Assembly (NCBI GenBank): GCA_021736645.1
Contig: JAIPFM010000096.1
Location: 1 to 64,000, forward strand
Source: Phycisphaerae bacterium
GTDB lineage: Bacteria; Planctomycetota; Phycisphaerae; Sedimentisphaerales; Anaerobacaceae
Length of the DNA stretch: 64,000 nt
Reading direction: 5' to 3'
Part shown: piece by piece, positions 26,945 through 37,317 of the stretch
Layout: every line of letters starts with the position of its first letter
How positions within the stretch are numbered: the first letter of the stretch is position 1
The notes under the pieces: model-generated
The model's input: the letters and a program-made list of their open reading frames with translations, nothing else
Database searches by the model: none
Told to the model about the DNA's origin: nothing
Translations under genes and position numbers: made by a program

Positions 26945-27089
26945 TGCCTGTTTCTCCTCAATCTCAGGGCAACTGATCGGAATACTGATTTTACAGCTGT
27001 CTGGATGATTATACGTCCCGAAGCCGGGCAGATCAACATGAAAACCGCGTCCAACCGTGTACCCCGGTTGGGGTGTCAAGTCTGTGCCC

Positions 27090-27117
27090 TTGATTTGCCA
27101 TGATACTGGGGTATAAT
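27090..27117 (+). promoter_or_regulatory. Sigma-70-type promoter for the BNR-repeat gene
   Basis: TTGATT (27090-27095), a 16-base spacer, TATAAT (27112-27117) followed by CA. It lies 80 bases before the start at 27197 and heads a run of nine plus-strand genes. Confidence 0.55.
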
Positions 27118-27196
27118 CAGTGCCTTGACGACACATTCAGACACCTGTCAGCCGAGTGGAGCCAAGGTTAAAGCCACGTTAAACAAGTAGGGATCT

Positions 27197-29815
27197 ATGA
27201 GACGATTACCGTTATCCGTCATTCTGTGTATCGGCGCTGCCTTGTCCCTGCAGGTGAACGGGCAGCACACGGCCACGCCCGTAACCAGGGCGTGGGAGGA
27301 GTTTACCGCAAACAAACAAGGGTCTCTTTTTGCCGGGATCACGTGGGACGCGCTGGGGCCTGTGATCAACTCGGGGCGCGTGGAGACGCTGGATGTTGAC
27401 CCCGGGCGTCCCGGCACAATCTACGTGGGATTCGGATCAGGCAATCTCTGGAAGACGACCAATCATGGTTTCTCGTGGAAACCCATCTTCGATGACCATC
27501 CCGGCTACAGTATCGGAGACGTCTGTATCGCCCCCAGCCAGAGCCGAACGGTCTATGTGGCCACCGGAGAGAATCTGCGTGCCAAACGCGGCCACACATT
27601 CGCCGGGGCCGGTGTGTATCGGTCCGACGACGCGGGCGAGACCTGGCGGTCGCTGGGACTGGCCGATACGTATCACGTGGGACGCGTGGCTGTGCATCCT
27701 GCCAATCCCGACATTGTGTTTGTGGCGGCCCTCGGACATTTTTACTCGGCCAACACAGAGCGGGGTCTGTACAAGAGCAGCAATGGGGGACGCACGTGGC
27801 GCAGGGTGCTGTTTGTGGATGACCGCACTGGGGCCAGTGATGTGGTGATTTCACCGTCCGATCCGTCCGTGGTCTACGCCTCCACCTGGCAGTGCAGTGA
27901 GGCCATTGGCGGGCCCGGCAGCGGTGTATATCGAAGTACGGACGGCGGTGAGTCGTGGACAGAATGTCACGGCGGGCTGCCTGACGGCCCCATGAACGGC
28001 CGCACCGGTCTGGCGGTCTCGACGCAGAACGCCCATCGCGTCTACGCCCTGACAGACAACCTCAACCTTCTTGGACAAGAGGACACCGGTGAACTGTACC
28101 GAAGCGATGACGGCGGCAAGACATGGATCAAGCCTCATGCCGAGAATCTGAAGATATTCAGTTCCTTTGGTCATGTGTTTACGGATTGTTTTGTCACTCC
28201 CACGGATGACAACGAAATTTACGCCCTGGGGATCACCGTCTTGAGGAGTACGGACGGCGGACGGCGCTTCACGCAGCTCGGCGGCCAGGTGCGGCACATC
28301 AATCCCTCTCCGGCCCAGGCCTTTCATCTGGATCATCACGACATGTGGATCAATCCGAACAACCCGGACCATGTGATGGTCGGCAACGACGGGGGACTCT
28401 ACATCTCCTATGACAGGGCCCAGTCGTGGATGCATTACAACAACCTGCCGGTCGGTGAATTCTATTTTGTGCGTACGGACAATGACACACCGTATCGCAT
28501 CTACTCCGGGACCCAGGACGATGCGGCCGTACGCGGACCCGCGAAGCCCCTCAGGCAAAACGGCCCGGATGGCTGGGAGTACGTGTGGATCGATCCCTGG
28601 GCCGGCGGCGACGGCGTGGTCACGGCCCCGGATCCTGCAGATGCCAACACGGTCTACTTTGAGGCCCAGAATGGAGACATCCGACGCAAGCACATGCCCA
28701 CGGGCCTGACCACAGGGATCACACCCCGACTGCCAAAGACGCATCCGGGCAAACTCTTTCACGAATGGCTGACCCCCTTTTTTGTGTCACAGTACAATCC
28801 CCTGACACTCTACTACGGTGCCAATTACGTGTTCAAGAGCCTTGATCGTGGATCGACCTGGCGTGACATCAGCCCCGACCTGAGTGACTCGTCCGATCCG
28901 GCACGATGCGGCCAGGGGGTGACTGCACTGGCCGAGTCGCCGGTGTCCCAGGGACTTGTGTATGCGGGCACGTCAGAGGGGGCCCTGTGGGTGACGCGTA
29001 GCGACGGCGCGGCCTGGACAGAGATCTCCGGCGGTCTGCCGGCCCGGTACATCAAGAGTATCGCCCCGTCTCGATTCAAGCCGTCCCGCGTGTACGTGAC
29101 ATTGAGCGGGATCAGGGAGGATGAATTTGCCGCCATGGTGTATGGGTCGGAGGATGAGGGTGTCACCTGGACGTCCATTGGGTCGAATCTGCCCAGCGCA
29201 CCGGTCAATGTGATCCTGGAGGACCCTGTGCATGAGCAGGTCCTGTATGGCGGCACCTTCAGCGGGGTGTTCGTGTCCCTGGATCGCGGGCGATCCTGGC
29301 AGGTCCTGGGCTCAGGCATGCCCCACTGCTTTGTGGCGGACATGACGATCCAGGCCAGAGACAGGGACCTGATTGCGGTCACGCACGGCCGGGGCATTTT
29401 CAAGCTGGACCTGGAGCCGTTATACGCGTATCTGGCCGACCCCTCGGATCAGGCCCGCTGCCTGTACATCGCAGAGGCGATGCTTCCCTCACAAGATGCG
29501 TCCGGACAGAGACCCGATATGACCCGTTACGATCCCGTTCAATTCCATGTGTATCTGCCCACTGCAGACACGCTCCAGATGGAGATCCTCGATGCCGACC
29601 AGAAGGTCATCAAGTCCTCTGCCGTGACATCGGTCCGGGGATGCAATACCTATGCCTGGGATCTCGTCACTCAGACCATTGAAAAGGATAATCCGTATCA
29701 CTTCAAGACGCACATTTTTCCCGAGGCAGGCAAGTACGGTCTTCGATTTCGGTCGGACGAAACCGTCCTCGAGACGGCCTTCGTGATCACGGCACAGGAC
29801 CCTGCTCAACGTTGA
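27197..29815 (+). CDS. Secreted BNR/Asp-box beta-propeller protein (sortilin/VPS10-like)
   Basis: An 872-residue protein with a signal peptide (about 1-22). At least nine Asp-box repeats of the SxDxGxTW type are visible (YRSDDAGETW, YKSSNGGRTW, YRSTDGGESW, YRSDDGGKTW, FKSLDRGSTW, YGSEDEGVTW, FVSLDRGRSW and weaker ones), enough for one or two beta-propellers. Linkers such as VYVATGEN and VFVAALGHFYS match the planctomycete VPS10/sortilin-like or xyloglucanase-like propellers. The last 110 residues form a beta-rich tail. No catalytic acid pair can be assigned with confidence, so a binding role or an uncharacterised glycosidase are both possible. It is the first of a long co-directional set of secreted proteins. 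Confidence 0.78.
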   Translation: MRRLPLSVILCIGAALSLQVNGQHTATPVTRAWEEFTANKQGSLFAGITWDALGPVINSGRVETLDVDPGRPGTIYVGFGSGNLWKTTNHGFSWKPIFDDHPGYSIGDVCIAPSQSRTVYVATGENLRAKRGHTFAGAGVYRSDDAGETWRSLGLADTYHVGRVAVHPANPDIVFVAALGHFYSANTERGLYKSSNGGRTWRRVLFVDDRTGASDVVISPSDPSVVYASTWQCSEAIGGPGSGVYRSTDGGESWTECHGGLPDGPMNGRTGLAVSTQNAHRVYALTDNLNLLGQEDTGELYRSDDGGKTWIKPHAENLKIFSSFGHVFTDCFVTPTDDNEIYALGITVLRSTDGGRRFTQLGGQVRHINPSPAQAFHLDHHDMWINPNNPDHVMVGNDGGLYISYDRAQSWMHYNNLPVGEFYFVRTDNDTPYRIYSGTQDDAAVRGPAKPLRQNGPDGWEYVWIDPWAGGDGVVTAPDPADANTVYFEAQNGDIRRKHMPTGLTTGITPRLPKTHPGKLFHEWLTPFFVSQYNPLTLYYGANYVFKSLDRGSTWRDISPDLSDSSDPARCGQGVTALAESPVSQGLVYAGTSEGALWVTRSDGAAWTEISGGLPARYIKSIAPSRFKPSRVYVTLSGIREDEFAAMVYGSEDEGVTWTSIGSNLPSAPVNVILEDPVHEQVLYGGTFSGVFVSLDRGRSWQVLGSGMPHCFVADMTIQARDRDLIAVTHGRGIFKLDLEPLYAYLADPSDQARCLYIAEAMLPSQDASGQRPDMTRYDPVQFHVYLPTADTLQMEILDADQKVIKSSAVTSVRGCNTYAWDLVTQTIEKDNPYHFKTHIFPEAGKYGLRFRSDETVLETAFVITAQDPAQR

Positions 29816-29903
29816 GTCCGCGGTCACTGCGTCAGATATCAAGCTTGAAGAAATTCGGTCACAGCATAATGACAGACACCGGCGACAACCAAGGAGAACA
29901 GGC

Positions 29904-32789
29904 ATGATGACTGCAAGAGTTCGGCCAACAGAATGGTGGCGTGGATTGACCCTCCTGGCAGTGGCCCTTGTCGGGGTCGCGGTGCATGCCCAGGTGGGTC
30001 CGGGCCCAGTGACATTTTTCCCTGACGCCCCGAACGAGCTGTCGTTTCCTGCGCAGCAGGCCCGGTACGTGCGCCTTGTGATCGTGGCAGGATCCGGCAG
30101 CCAGCCCTGCATTGACGAACTCGAGGTGTATGGCGAAGGGAGTATGGAAAACCTGGCTCTCGCTTCAAAAGGGGCCAGGGCCACGGCGTCCTCCTGTCTG
30201 GCCGGATACACGATCCACCGTATCGAGCATCTCAACGATGGGTTGTACAGCAACCGGTGCAGTTGGATTGCCGCCGGTCAAGTCAATGAATGGGCGCAGA
30301 TCGAACTGCCCCGGACGCAGCCAGTGACCCGGGTGGTCTTCTCCCGGGACCGCGAAGGCCAGTATCGCGACCGCCTGCCGCGGATCGTGGAGGTGCAACT
30401 GTCCATGGACGGTGTCACGTGGCAGACCGTGTGCCGGGTCGAGGGAGCCCTGCCGCCTGCACCGCAGTATGTCGGCTATGTGCCGCCCGCTGACTTGCCC
30501 AAAGACTTGACCTGGGACGCGCTGCTGCATTACGCATTTGTATGCGAGCGTGACACATGGCGCCGCATGAATGCCACGGACCACCTGTCACCGCTGCGCG
30601 TCGAACGTCCGGCCCGGCCCGGCGGCAAGCCCTACTGGGGCAGAATCGCGAAGCTCGATGCACTGGATCGCGTCCTCGCCCAGATGGACGAGATGTGTCG
30701 GCGACTGGCATCGAAGGGGCTCGATGTTTCGGTCGAACGGCGGCAATGGACCGATCTTCGAGGTCGACAGACGCACCAGGCTGCATCACCGGCCGACAAG
30801 ACCGCAGCAGACGCGCTGTACATGGACGCACGACTGGCCAAGCGAAACCTGATGCTTCGAGATCCCGACCTGGCCCCTCTGCAGCGAATCCTGTTTGCCA
30901 AACGTCACCCCTATCTGGCGTCGCACAACTACAGCGACGTGCTGGATTCTCAGTTCCGGCCGGGCGGCGGCATTTGTGTCCTGGACATCCCGAACCGCAA
31001 TCATCGTCTGGAACCCTCGGCCGCAAAACTGACCGTGCTGTTCGACGCGAGCGAGGGCATCGCGCGTGACCCGGTCGCTGATTTCGAGGCAAAGACACTC
31101 TACTTTGCGTACCGCCCCGCTGCCAGCACAACCGCGGGCCAGGCCTGCTACTGGCATCTGATGCGCATGCATGTCGACGGCAGTGAGCCGACCCAGATCA
31201 CGGACGGTCCGTTCCACGATTATTTTCCCTGCCCCCTGCCGGACGGCGGACTGGCGTTCATCACCACACGATGCAGGTCCCGCTTCCTGTGCTGGCGTCC
31301 TCAGGCCTTTGTGCTGTTCCGAATGGGTCCGGACGACGGCACGCCCAGGCCCCTGTCGTTCGCCAATATCAGTGAGTGGACGCCGGAGACGATGCGCGAC
31401 GGAAGACTCCTGTGGACGCGTTCGGAGTACCAGGACAAGGGCGCCAATTTCGGCCACACCCTGTGGGCCATCCATCCCGATGGCACGCACCCGGAACTGG
31501 TGTACGGCAACAACACGAACAACTGCTACATGAATGCCCACGAGGTCCCGGGCACGAACGAACTCTGCTGCACACTGGTGTCACACGGCGGCGATCACAA
31601 CGGCCCCATCGGCCTGATCGACCTGAGCAAGGGGCCGTACGATCCCACAGCGATCACGACCATCACGCCGGACATCGTGCCCCAGTACGATATGAACTGG
31701 CTCCGCGCCGAGTGCTTTCGAGACCCGATCCCCATTGCCCGGGATTATGTCCTGGTGAGCCATGCCCCGGCAGACCGCTTCGGACTGTATGTCATCGACC
31801 GCTACGGCAACCGCGAACTGCTGTACCTGGATCCGGACATCGCCAGCATGCGCCCGCGTCCGCTGGGACCTGCGTCCGCACCGCCGGTGATCGCGCCCCA
31901 GGAACTGACGCCGGACACGGACCAGGGCCAATTCACCCTGGCCGATGTCTACCTGGGCCTGTCCCCGGCCATTGCGAGAGGCCGGGTCAAATACCTGCGC
32001 GTGTGCCAGGAGGTACGATCGGATCTGGAACAACTGACGAACGGCGAATTTCGCAATGACCATGAACCGTTCCAGGACTTCTATGCCACGCCCATCCATC
32101 TGGTCAATGGCTCGAACGGCTGGCCGAGTTACGTGGCCAAGGCCTCGCTGGGACTGGCCCCGGTGGAAGCGGATGGCTCGGCCAACTTCTATGCCCCGGC
32201 AGGCAAGGTGCTCTATTTGCAGGCGCTGGACAAAGACTACAACGAACTGCAGCGCATGCGAAGTGTGATCCAGCTGCAGCCCGGTGAACGGCGCGGGTGT
32301 GTGGGCTGCCATGAAGACCGCCAATCGTCGGCACCGCGACAGCTCACGATCGCTGCGCGCCGCACGCCCAGTGCCCTGGAACCGCCGCCCTGGGGCGCAG
32401 GACCGTTCGCATACGAGACCGTCGTTCAGCCGGTGTGGGACGCCCAATGCGTGCGATGTCACGATGCCGCAGACAAGCAGGGTCTCGACCTGACAGGGAC
32501 ACCCGGTCAAGACCGCGTCCCTGCCTCGTATCGAACCCTGATCGCCGGCGACTGGGTCCACTACTTCGACTGGGGCTATGCAGTCCGCCATCACAAGGCC
32601 GAGCCGGCCAGCTTCGGTACCTTGAAGAGCAGGCTGTTCAAGGTGCTCGATCCCGGCCATTACGACGTGGCACTGACGCGTGAGGACCTGCGGCGAATCA
32701 AGTGCTGGATCGACCTGAATTGCCCGCTCTGGCCCGATTACACGTATCGCCTGGACCGCGGGCAGTCCGTGCTTCAGGCGTTGAAATAG
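29904..32789 (+). CDS. HzsA-related di-haem protein with N-terminal discoidin domain
   Basis: A 961-residue exported protein with AAGGAG before the ATG and a signal peptide of about 33 residues. An F5/8-type-C-like domain (about 45-190) precedes a long beta-propeller-like middle region resembling the hydrazine-synthase-alpha middle domain (TTRCRSRFLCWRPQAF, NNCYMNAHEVPGTNELCCT). Two c-type haem motifs lie near the C-terminus: CVGCH (799-803) and CVRCH (849-853). Proteins of this HzsA-related type are common in Planctomycetes that do not perform anammox, so hydrazine synthesis should not be inferred. A periplasmic or surface redox role is likely. No other cytochrome is near. Confidence 0.78.
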   Translation: MMTARVRPTEWWRGLTLLAVALVGVAVHAQVGPGPVTFFPDAPNELSFPAQQARYVRLVIVAGSGSQPCIDELEVYGEGSMENLALASKGARATASSCLAGYTIHRIEHLNDGLYSNRCSWIAAGQVNEWAQIELPRTQPVTRVVFSRDREGQYRDRLPRIVEVQLSMDGVTWQTVCRVEGALPPAPQYVGYVPPADLPKDLTWDALLHYAFVCERDTWRRMNATDHLSPLRVERPARPGGKPYWGRIAKLDALDRVLAQMDEMCRRLASKGLDVSVERRQWTDLRGRQTHQAASPADKTAADALYMDARLAKRNLMLRDPDLAPLQRILFAKRHPYLASHNYSDVLDSQFRPGGGICVLDIPNRNHRLEPSAAKLTVLFDASEGIARDPVADFEAKTLYFAYRPAASTTAGQACYWHLMRMHVDGSEPTQITDGPFHDYFPCPLPDGGLAFITTRCRSRFLCWRPQAFVLFRMGPDDGTPRPLSFANISEWTPETMRDGRLLWTRSEYQDKGANFGHTLWAIHPDGTHPELVYGNNTNNCYMNAHEVPGTNELCCTLVSHGGDHNGPIGLIDLSKGPYDPTAITTITPDIVPQYDMNWLRAECFRDPIPIARDYVLVSHAPADRFGLYVIDRYGNRELLYLDPDIASMRPRPLGPASAPPVIAPQELTPDTDQGQFTLADVYLGLSPAIARGRVKYLRVCQEVRSDLEQLTNGEFRNDHEPFQDFYATPIHLVNGSNGWPSYVAKASLGLAPVEADGSANFYAPAGKVLYLQALDKDYNELQRMRSVIQLQPGERRGCVGCHEDRQSSAPRQLTIAARRTPSALEPPPWGAGPFAYETVVQPVWDAQCVRCHDAADKQGLDLTGTPGQDRVPASYRTLIAGDWVHYFDWGYAVRHHKAEPASFGTLKSRLFKVLDPGHYDVALTREDLRRIKCWIDLNCPLWPDYTYRLDRGQSVLQALK

Positions 32790-32908
32790 GACATGTCATC
32801 ACCTGTCACGATTCGAGTGACTGTCAGCCATGCTGCGAAACAGAAGGTGCCGGACAGACGGACGGACAAAGAGCATAAACCGAAAGACCTAGGGAAAGAG
32901 TCACGACG

Positions 32909-35380
32909 ATGAATCAACGAACCACAATGCCCATGGCAATTCTTGCAGCCCTTTGCTGCACCAGTGCCGTGGCTGCCACCAAACCGCTCAAGGCCTATAT
33001 CCTGGCCGGCCAGGCATTTACCGAATCTCTGCTGACACGCGATCAGGATCAAGCTGATGACCAGACGACATCCGTGACGTACTCGGAAGGCAGATTGAGC
33101 AACGGGATCATCTCTGTGGCATTCGATTTTAAACAGGGCGTATTCTCCATCCTTGATGCGCCCAGCCACGAGATCCTGCTTTCTGAAGCACGGTTCGGAT
33201 TGCCCTCGGGAAATCCACCGGGCAGCGTCACACTGATGGGCGTGGAGGATGTGCAGGATCCCCTGGGATGGGGTAAGCGACTCACGCTGCAGGTCATGGA
33301 CAGGAGCGTGCTCCGCTACGATGAACGGGCCCAGCGTCTGTTTTCCTATACGCTGTACGAGCACCGCCCTGCCCTGGTGTTGGGCTTCGGTCTGAGGACA
33401 CCCAACTATCTCAGCATGCGCCTGAGGGAAAGCCGACCCCTTGCAGGCGCGCGCCTTTTCGACGGCAAGACCATGACGCAGCCCGTGACACTCAACGGCG
33501 CAGCCGGTTCGGAACGGACACAGGTAACCCCCGGGCTCTCGCGCAGCTCGGCCAACAGTCTCATGCTCACGGGGCTGATCGAGGGACAGCGTCGCACGGC
33601 TGTCTGGGGCGGCCTGAGTTACAGCGAGTTCGGCAAGTTTTCAACCCTGCAGGATGGGTCACTCGGTCTTTTTGCAGAGGATCCCGTGGGGCGCCTGGTG
33701 GATGAGGATCAAACCTATCTGGCAGCGGACACGTTTTACCTGGATGTCCACACCACAGAGCCCTTTGATGCGTTGGAACGCTACGGCATGGCCATGCGCC
33801 TGGCCAATCACGCGCACCCCAATGTGTACGACTTTCCCGTACTCTGCGGGTGGAGCACCGGGGTTCTCAGTCGACTGCCCAGTGTCAATAACTCGGCCAG
33901 GCTGATTGGAGAACTTGAGCTTGCCAACCAGTGCGGATTGACCAAATATACCAAAGTCTCGCTGCGTCTCGAACCGGACAAGTATCACTTCGACACGGAG
34001 CAGGGCTGGTGGGACGATGCCCACATGCGCCAGTTCGGGCATCTGGTACCGCCCTACGACTCCATTGCCGCCTGGAGCGAGGCCATGCATGCCGGAAACG
34101 GCATTCCCTACATCTACATGCAGCTCGGCATGCCGTCCGATGATTTCGCTCGCCGGTTTCCCGAATACATGCTCTTCAACGACAGTTCCGAGGTCGACAA
34201 GCGCGTGCCCAACAAGACGGGCAGAAACAAGCATCCCCACAATCAGCCGTATGTGACCTACGATTACACGGACAAGGCATTCTCGAACTACTTTGTCCAG
34301 ACCTGGCGCAAGCTCCATGACGACGGCATTCGCGGGGTCAAGGTCGACTACCCGGCCACGGCCTGGCGTCCCGAAGGCGGCTTTGATGACCGCTACGCCA
34401 CGTGCAACAGTGCCTACCGCCGGGCCTTTGCATTGCTGCGCGAGGCCATGGGCGAAGACGGTCTGATCGATGAACGCAACCTGGGGGAATCCGGGCGTCC
34501 CCGCCTGGACATCACGGCCGGCCTGGTCGATACGCAGCGCACCTGGACGGACTCCAACAAGTATGTCCCGGGCATGGTCACCATCAGCGGACTGCGCTGG
34601 TACAAGAACCGGACCGTGTTCAACTACTATCCGGACACCAAGGCCGTGCACAACATTTCGCCCGAGATCCTCAAGTCCATGCTCACCATGGTCTATCTCA
34701 CCAGCGGGCGCATCGACCTGTCCACCTCTTTCTCGCTGTTCACACCGGAGATCACCCACGATTTTTCCCGTATTTATCCACACTATCCGGAACCAAAGAC
34801 AGCACGCCCGCTCGATGCCTTTACCGGCATCAACGATCCGCAGGTCTATGACCTGGAACTGACGCCCGACTGGCACCAGATCGCCCTGTACAATACCGGA
34901 GAAGACGAGGCCGTGGTGTCCACAGCCATCAGCGGTGACCGCGTGGACAATGCCGTGGGTTTGGATTCGGAAGCGGCCTATCACGCGTACGAGTTCTGGT
35001 CCGACACTTACCTCGGCAGGCTCCCGGGCACCGCGAGCATTGCAAGAGAACTTAATCCAAACTGCTGCGCCATGGTTTCTGTGCGCAAGGCACTGCCCCA
35101 TCCCCAGGTGATCAGCACCAACCGCCATGTGCTCCAGGGCTGGGTTGACCTGACAGGGGTGCGCTGGCATAATGACACAAGAACTTTGAGCGGTACAGCG
35201 CATGTCATAGGAGGCGAACCCTTCAAGATCGTGGTGGCCAACAACGGTGCTGAGGTGCTCAAGGCAGATGCCAAGGGCGGCGGGTCTGAACTCAAACCTC
35301 ACACGGTCGCCGGTCTCAGCTGCCTGACACTCTCGGCCGCGGCCAACACGGATATGGACTGGATACTGACCTACGAGTAA
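32909..35380 (+). CDS. Secreted GH36-like glycoside hydrolase with a SASA-derived N-terminus
   Basis: An 823-residue protein with a signal peptide (about 1-23). Residues 25-35 ([11 protein letters not shown]) match the start of the SASA-type esterases at 48287 and 50171 (KPLKIYILAGQSN and KPLKVYILAGQSN) in protein and DNA, then the similarity stops before the catalytic serine. From about residue 52 the protein is a different family: a beta-sandwich domain followed by a TIM-barrel with GVKVDYP, whose Asp is the likely nucleophile, and QRTWTD, whose Asp is the likely acid/base, as in GH36-type enzymes. It probably hydrolyses alpha-linked sugars (galactosides or similar); the linkage is unknown. 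The leader appears to have been captured from a SASA gene. Confidence 0.72.
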   Translation: MNQRTTMPMAILAALCCTSAVAATKPLKAYILAGQAFTESLLTRDQDQADDQTTSVTYSEGRLSNGIISVAFDFKQGVFSILDAPSHEILLSEARFGLPSGNPPGSVTLMGVEDVQDPLGWGKRLTLQVMDRSVLRYDERAQRLFSYTLYEHRPALVLGFGLRTPNYLSMRLRESRPLAGARLFDGKTMTQPVTLNGAAGSERTQVTPGLSRSSANSLMLTGLIEGQRRTAVWGGLSYSEFGKFSTLQDGSLGLFAEDPVGRLVDEDQTYLAADTFYLDVHTTEPFDALERYGMAMRLANHAHPNVYDFPVLCGWSTGVLSRLPSVNNSARLIGELELANQCGLTKYTKVSLRLEPDKYHFDTEQGWWDDAHMRQFGHLVPPYDSIAAWSEAMHAGNGIPYIYMQLGMPSDDFARRFPEYMLFNDSSEVDKRVPNKTGRNKHPHNQPYVTYDYTDKAFSNYFVQTWRKLHDDGIRGVKVDYPATAWRPEGGFDDRYATCNSAYRRAFALLREAMGEDGLIDERNLGESGRPRLDITAGLVDTQRTWTDSNKYVPGMVTISGLRWYKNRTVFNYYPDTKAVHNISPEILKSMLTMVYLTSGRIDLSTSFSLFTPEITHDFSRIYPHYPEPKTARPLDAFTGINDPQVYDLELTPDWHQIALYNTGEDEAVVSTAISGDRVDNAVGLDSEAAYHAYEFWSDTYLGRLPGTASIARELNPNCCAMVSVRKALPHPQVISTNRHVLQGWVDLTGVRWHNDTRTLSGTAHVIGGEPFKIVVANNGAEVLKADAKGGGSELKPHTVAGLSCLTLSAAANTDMDWILTYE

Positions 35381-35391
35381 AGGAGCACTGC

Positions 35392-37206
35392 ATGATGGAA
35401 CAGAAAGTGAGACGGCTGGCCATCTGCCGGGCCTGGGCTCTCGGTCTGTGGATGCTGCTCACACCGGGTGTCTGCGTTCCGGCCCAGGACCTGCCGAACA
35501 TCCTGTTCTGTCTTGCAGACGATCAGTCCTTTCCGCACGCAAGCGCCTACGGCGAACCCGTGATCAAGACGCCGGTGAGCAACCAGTGGGAGATTCTGCC
35601 GGAACAGTCCATCGCTGCGGCCGAAGCGCCGCCGCATGATGTCGTGATTTACGGCGGCACGTGCGCGGGCATTGCCGCAGCCGTGCAGGTCCGGCGCATG
35701 GGGGGAAGCGTGGTGGTGATCGAGCCGTCGAGTCGAATTGGCGGCCTGACCACGGGCGGACTGGGTCAGACCGACATCGGCAACAAGGCGGCCATCGGCG
35801 GTGTGGCTCGCGAATTCTATCAGCGTGTTCGGCAATATTACAGCGATCCGAACCACTGGACATGGCAGGCCCACGACTCGTATCGCAGCAGCGGACAGAG
35901 CCGAACCGGCGACACGGAAGACACGATGTGGACGTTCGAACCGTCGGCCGCCTTGTCCATCATGCAGGATCTGGTTCGCGAGCACCGGATTCCAGTCGTG
36001 TCTCGGCAGCGTCTCGATCGTACGGCTCGAGGTGTGAACAGAGAAGGACCGCGCATCGTCGCCATCACCCTGGAGAACGGACAGACGTTTCGCGGGCGCG
36101 TCTTTATCGATGCTACGTATGAAGGCGATCTACTCGCTGCAGCAGGCGTCTCCTACACGGTGGGACGAGAGAGCAATGCCACGTACCACGAGACGCTCAA
36201 CGGCGTGCAGACGCGCCATGCCGAATATCACCAGTTTCTGCCGGGCGTGGATCCCTACATCAGACCGGGCGATCCCAACAGCGGCTTGCTGCCCGGCATC
36301 GATCCTGCCGGCCCGGGTATCGAGGGACAGGGTGATCGGCGCGTGCAGGCGTTTTGTTTTCGGATGTGCCTGACCGATCATCCCGAAAACCGCATCCCGT
36401 TCGTTCAACCTGCCCAGTACGATCCCCTGCAATACGAACTGCTGCTGCGCAACTTCGAAGCCGGTGAAACAGGTATGCCGTGGATCAATTCCAGCATGCC
36501 CAATCGCAAGACCGACACCAACAACCGCACGGCCTTCTCGACCGACTTCATCGGTCAGAATGACGACTATCCCGAGGCGTCGTATGCAGAACGAGAGAAG
36601 ATTGTCACGCGTCACCGGTCGTACCAGCAGGGATTGATGTGGACGCTGGCCAATCACCCGCGTGTGCCCGATCCGATTCGCCGTGAGGTCGCGCGCTGGG
36701 GCACATGCCGCGACGAGTTCGAACGCAAAGACGGCTGGCAGCACCAGCTGTATATTCGCGAAGCCCGTCGCATGATCGGCTCGTATGTGATGACGCAGCA
36801 CAACTGCCAGGGCCGAGTGACTGCCCGGCAGCCGATCGGCCTGGCGGCCTACACCATGGATTCGCACCATGTGCAGCGCTATGTGGACAGTCACGGCCAC
36901 GTGCAAAACGAAGGCGACGTGGAGGTCGGCGGCTTTCCGCCGTATCCGATCGATTACCGGGCGCTGACGCCCGAAAAATCGGAATGCGACAATCTTCTGG
37001 TGCCGGTCTGTTTGAGCGCCTCGCACATCGCCTTTGGTTCGATTCGCATGGAACCGGTTTTCATGGTGCTCGGTCAATCTGCGGCCACGGCAGCCATGCA
37101 GGCCATTGAGACGGACACTGCCGTACAGGACCTGTCATTCGTTGATTTGCAAAAACGCCTGCTTGCCGATGGGCAGGTTCTGGCTTGGACCGGATCCAGC
37201 CCATGA
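35392..37206 (+). CDS. FAD-dependent oxidoreductase with a sulfatase-derived N-terminus
   Basis: A 604-residue protein, 11 bases after the GH36-like gene, with AAAGGAG before the start. Residues 34-61 ([17 protein letters not shown] then SAYG and VIKTP) are unmistakably the first strand and metal-site region of a sulfatase, but break off before the rest of that domain, including CxPxR. From about residue 82 ([16 protein letters not shown]) it is a complete FAD-dependent oxidoreductase of the FAD_oxidored (PF12831-like) family: [28 protein letters not shown] and [10 protein letters not shown] are all present. Such proteins are frequent in glycan-degrading loci; their substrate is unknown. None of the three sulfatases in this window is the close donor of the leader, whose subfamily ([13 protein letters not shown]) differs. 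Confidence 0.78.
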   Translation: MMEQKVRRLAICRAWALGLWMLLTPGVCVPAQDLPNILFCLADDQSFPHASAYGEPVIKTPVSNQWEILPEQSIAAAEAPPHDVVIYGGTCAGIAAAVQVRRMGGSVVVIEPSSRIGGLTTGGLGQTDIGNKAAIGGVAREFYQRVRQYYSDPNHWTWQAHDSYRSSGQSRTGDTEDTMWTFEPSAALSIMQDLVREHRIPVVSRQRLDRTARGVNREGPRIVAITLENGQTFRGRVFIDATYEGDLLAAAGVSYTVGRESNATYHETLNGVQTRHAEYHQFLPGVDPYIRPGDPNSGLLPGIDPAGPGIEGQGDRRVQAFCFRMCLTDHPENRIPFVQPAQYDPLQYELLLRNFEAGETGMPWINSSMPNRKTDTNNRTAFSTDFIGQNDDYPEASYAEREKIVTRHRSYQQGLMWTLANHPRVPDPIRREVARWGTCRDEFERKDGWQHQLYIREARRMIGSYVMTQHNCQGRVTARQPIGLAAYTMDSHHVQRYVDSHGHVQNEGDVEVGGFPPYPIDYRALTPEKSECDNLLVPVCLSASHIAFGSIRMEPVFMVLGQSAATAAMQAIETDTAVQDLSFVDLQKRLLADGQVLAWTGSSP

Positions 37207-37317
37207 TCGATCAAGGGACTCTCTGGATAAGACCCTACAGGATAAAAAAGAAACCGCAGGTTCCTTCGTGCAACCTGGCTGCGAGCGCAGCATTGACTCG
37301 TGAAGAAAGGACCCACT

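Noticed and set aside
27036-27136. Long N-terminal extension of the second prepilin-like protein
   Set aside because: The start at 26944 has GAGGAG and puts the cleavage site at a normal distance; the extension is not leader-like.
29904-32789. Hydrazine synthase subunit, implying anammox
   Set aside because: Only the middle region and two haem motifs resemble HzsA; there is no hzsB, hzsC or hydrazine dehydrogenase nearby, and such HzsA-related proteins are widespread in non-anammox Planctomycetes.
33659-35302. 547-codon open frame on the minus strand
   Set aside because: Shadow of the GH36-like gene caused by its codon bias; no start signal and no recognisable motif.
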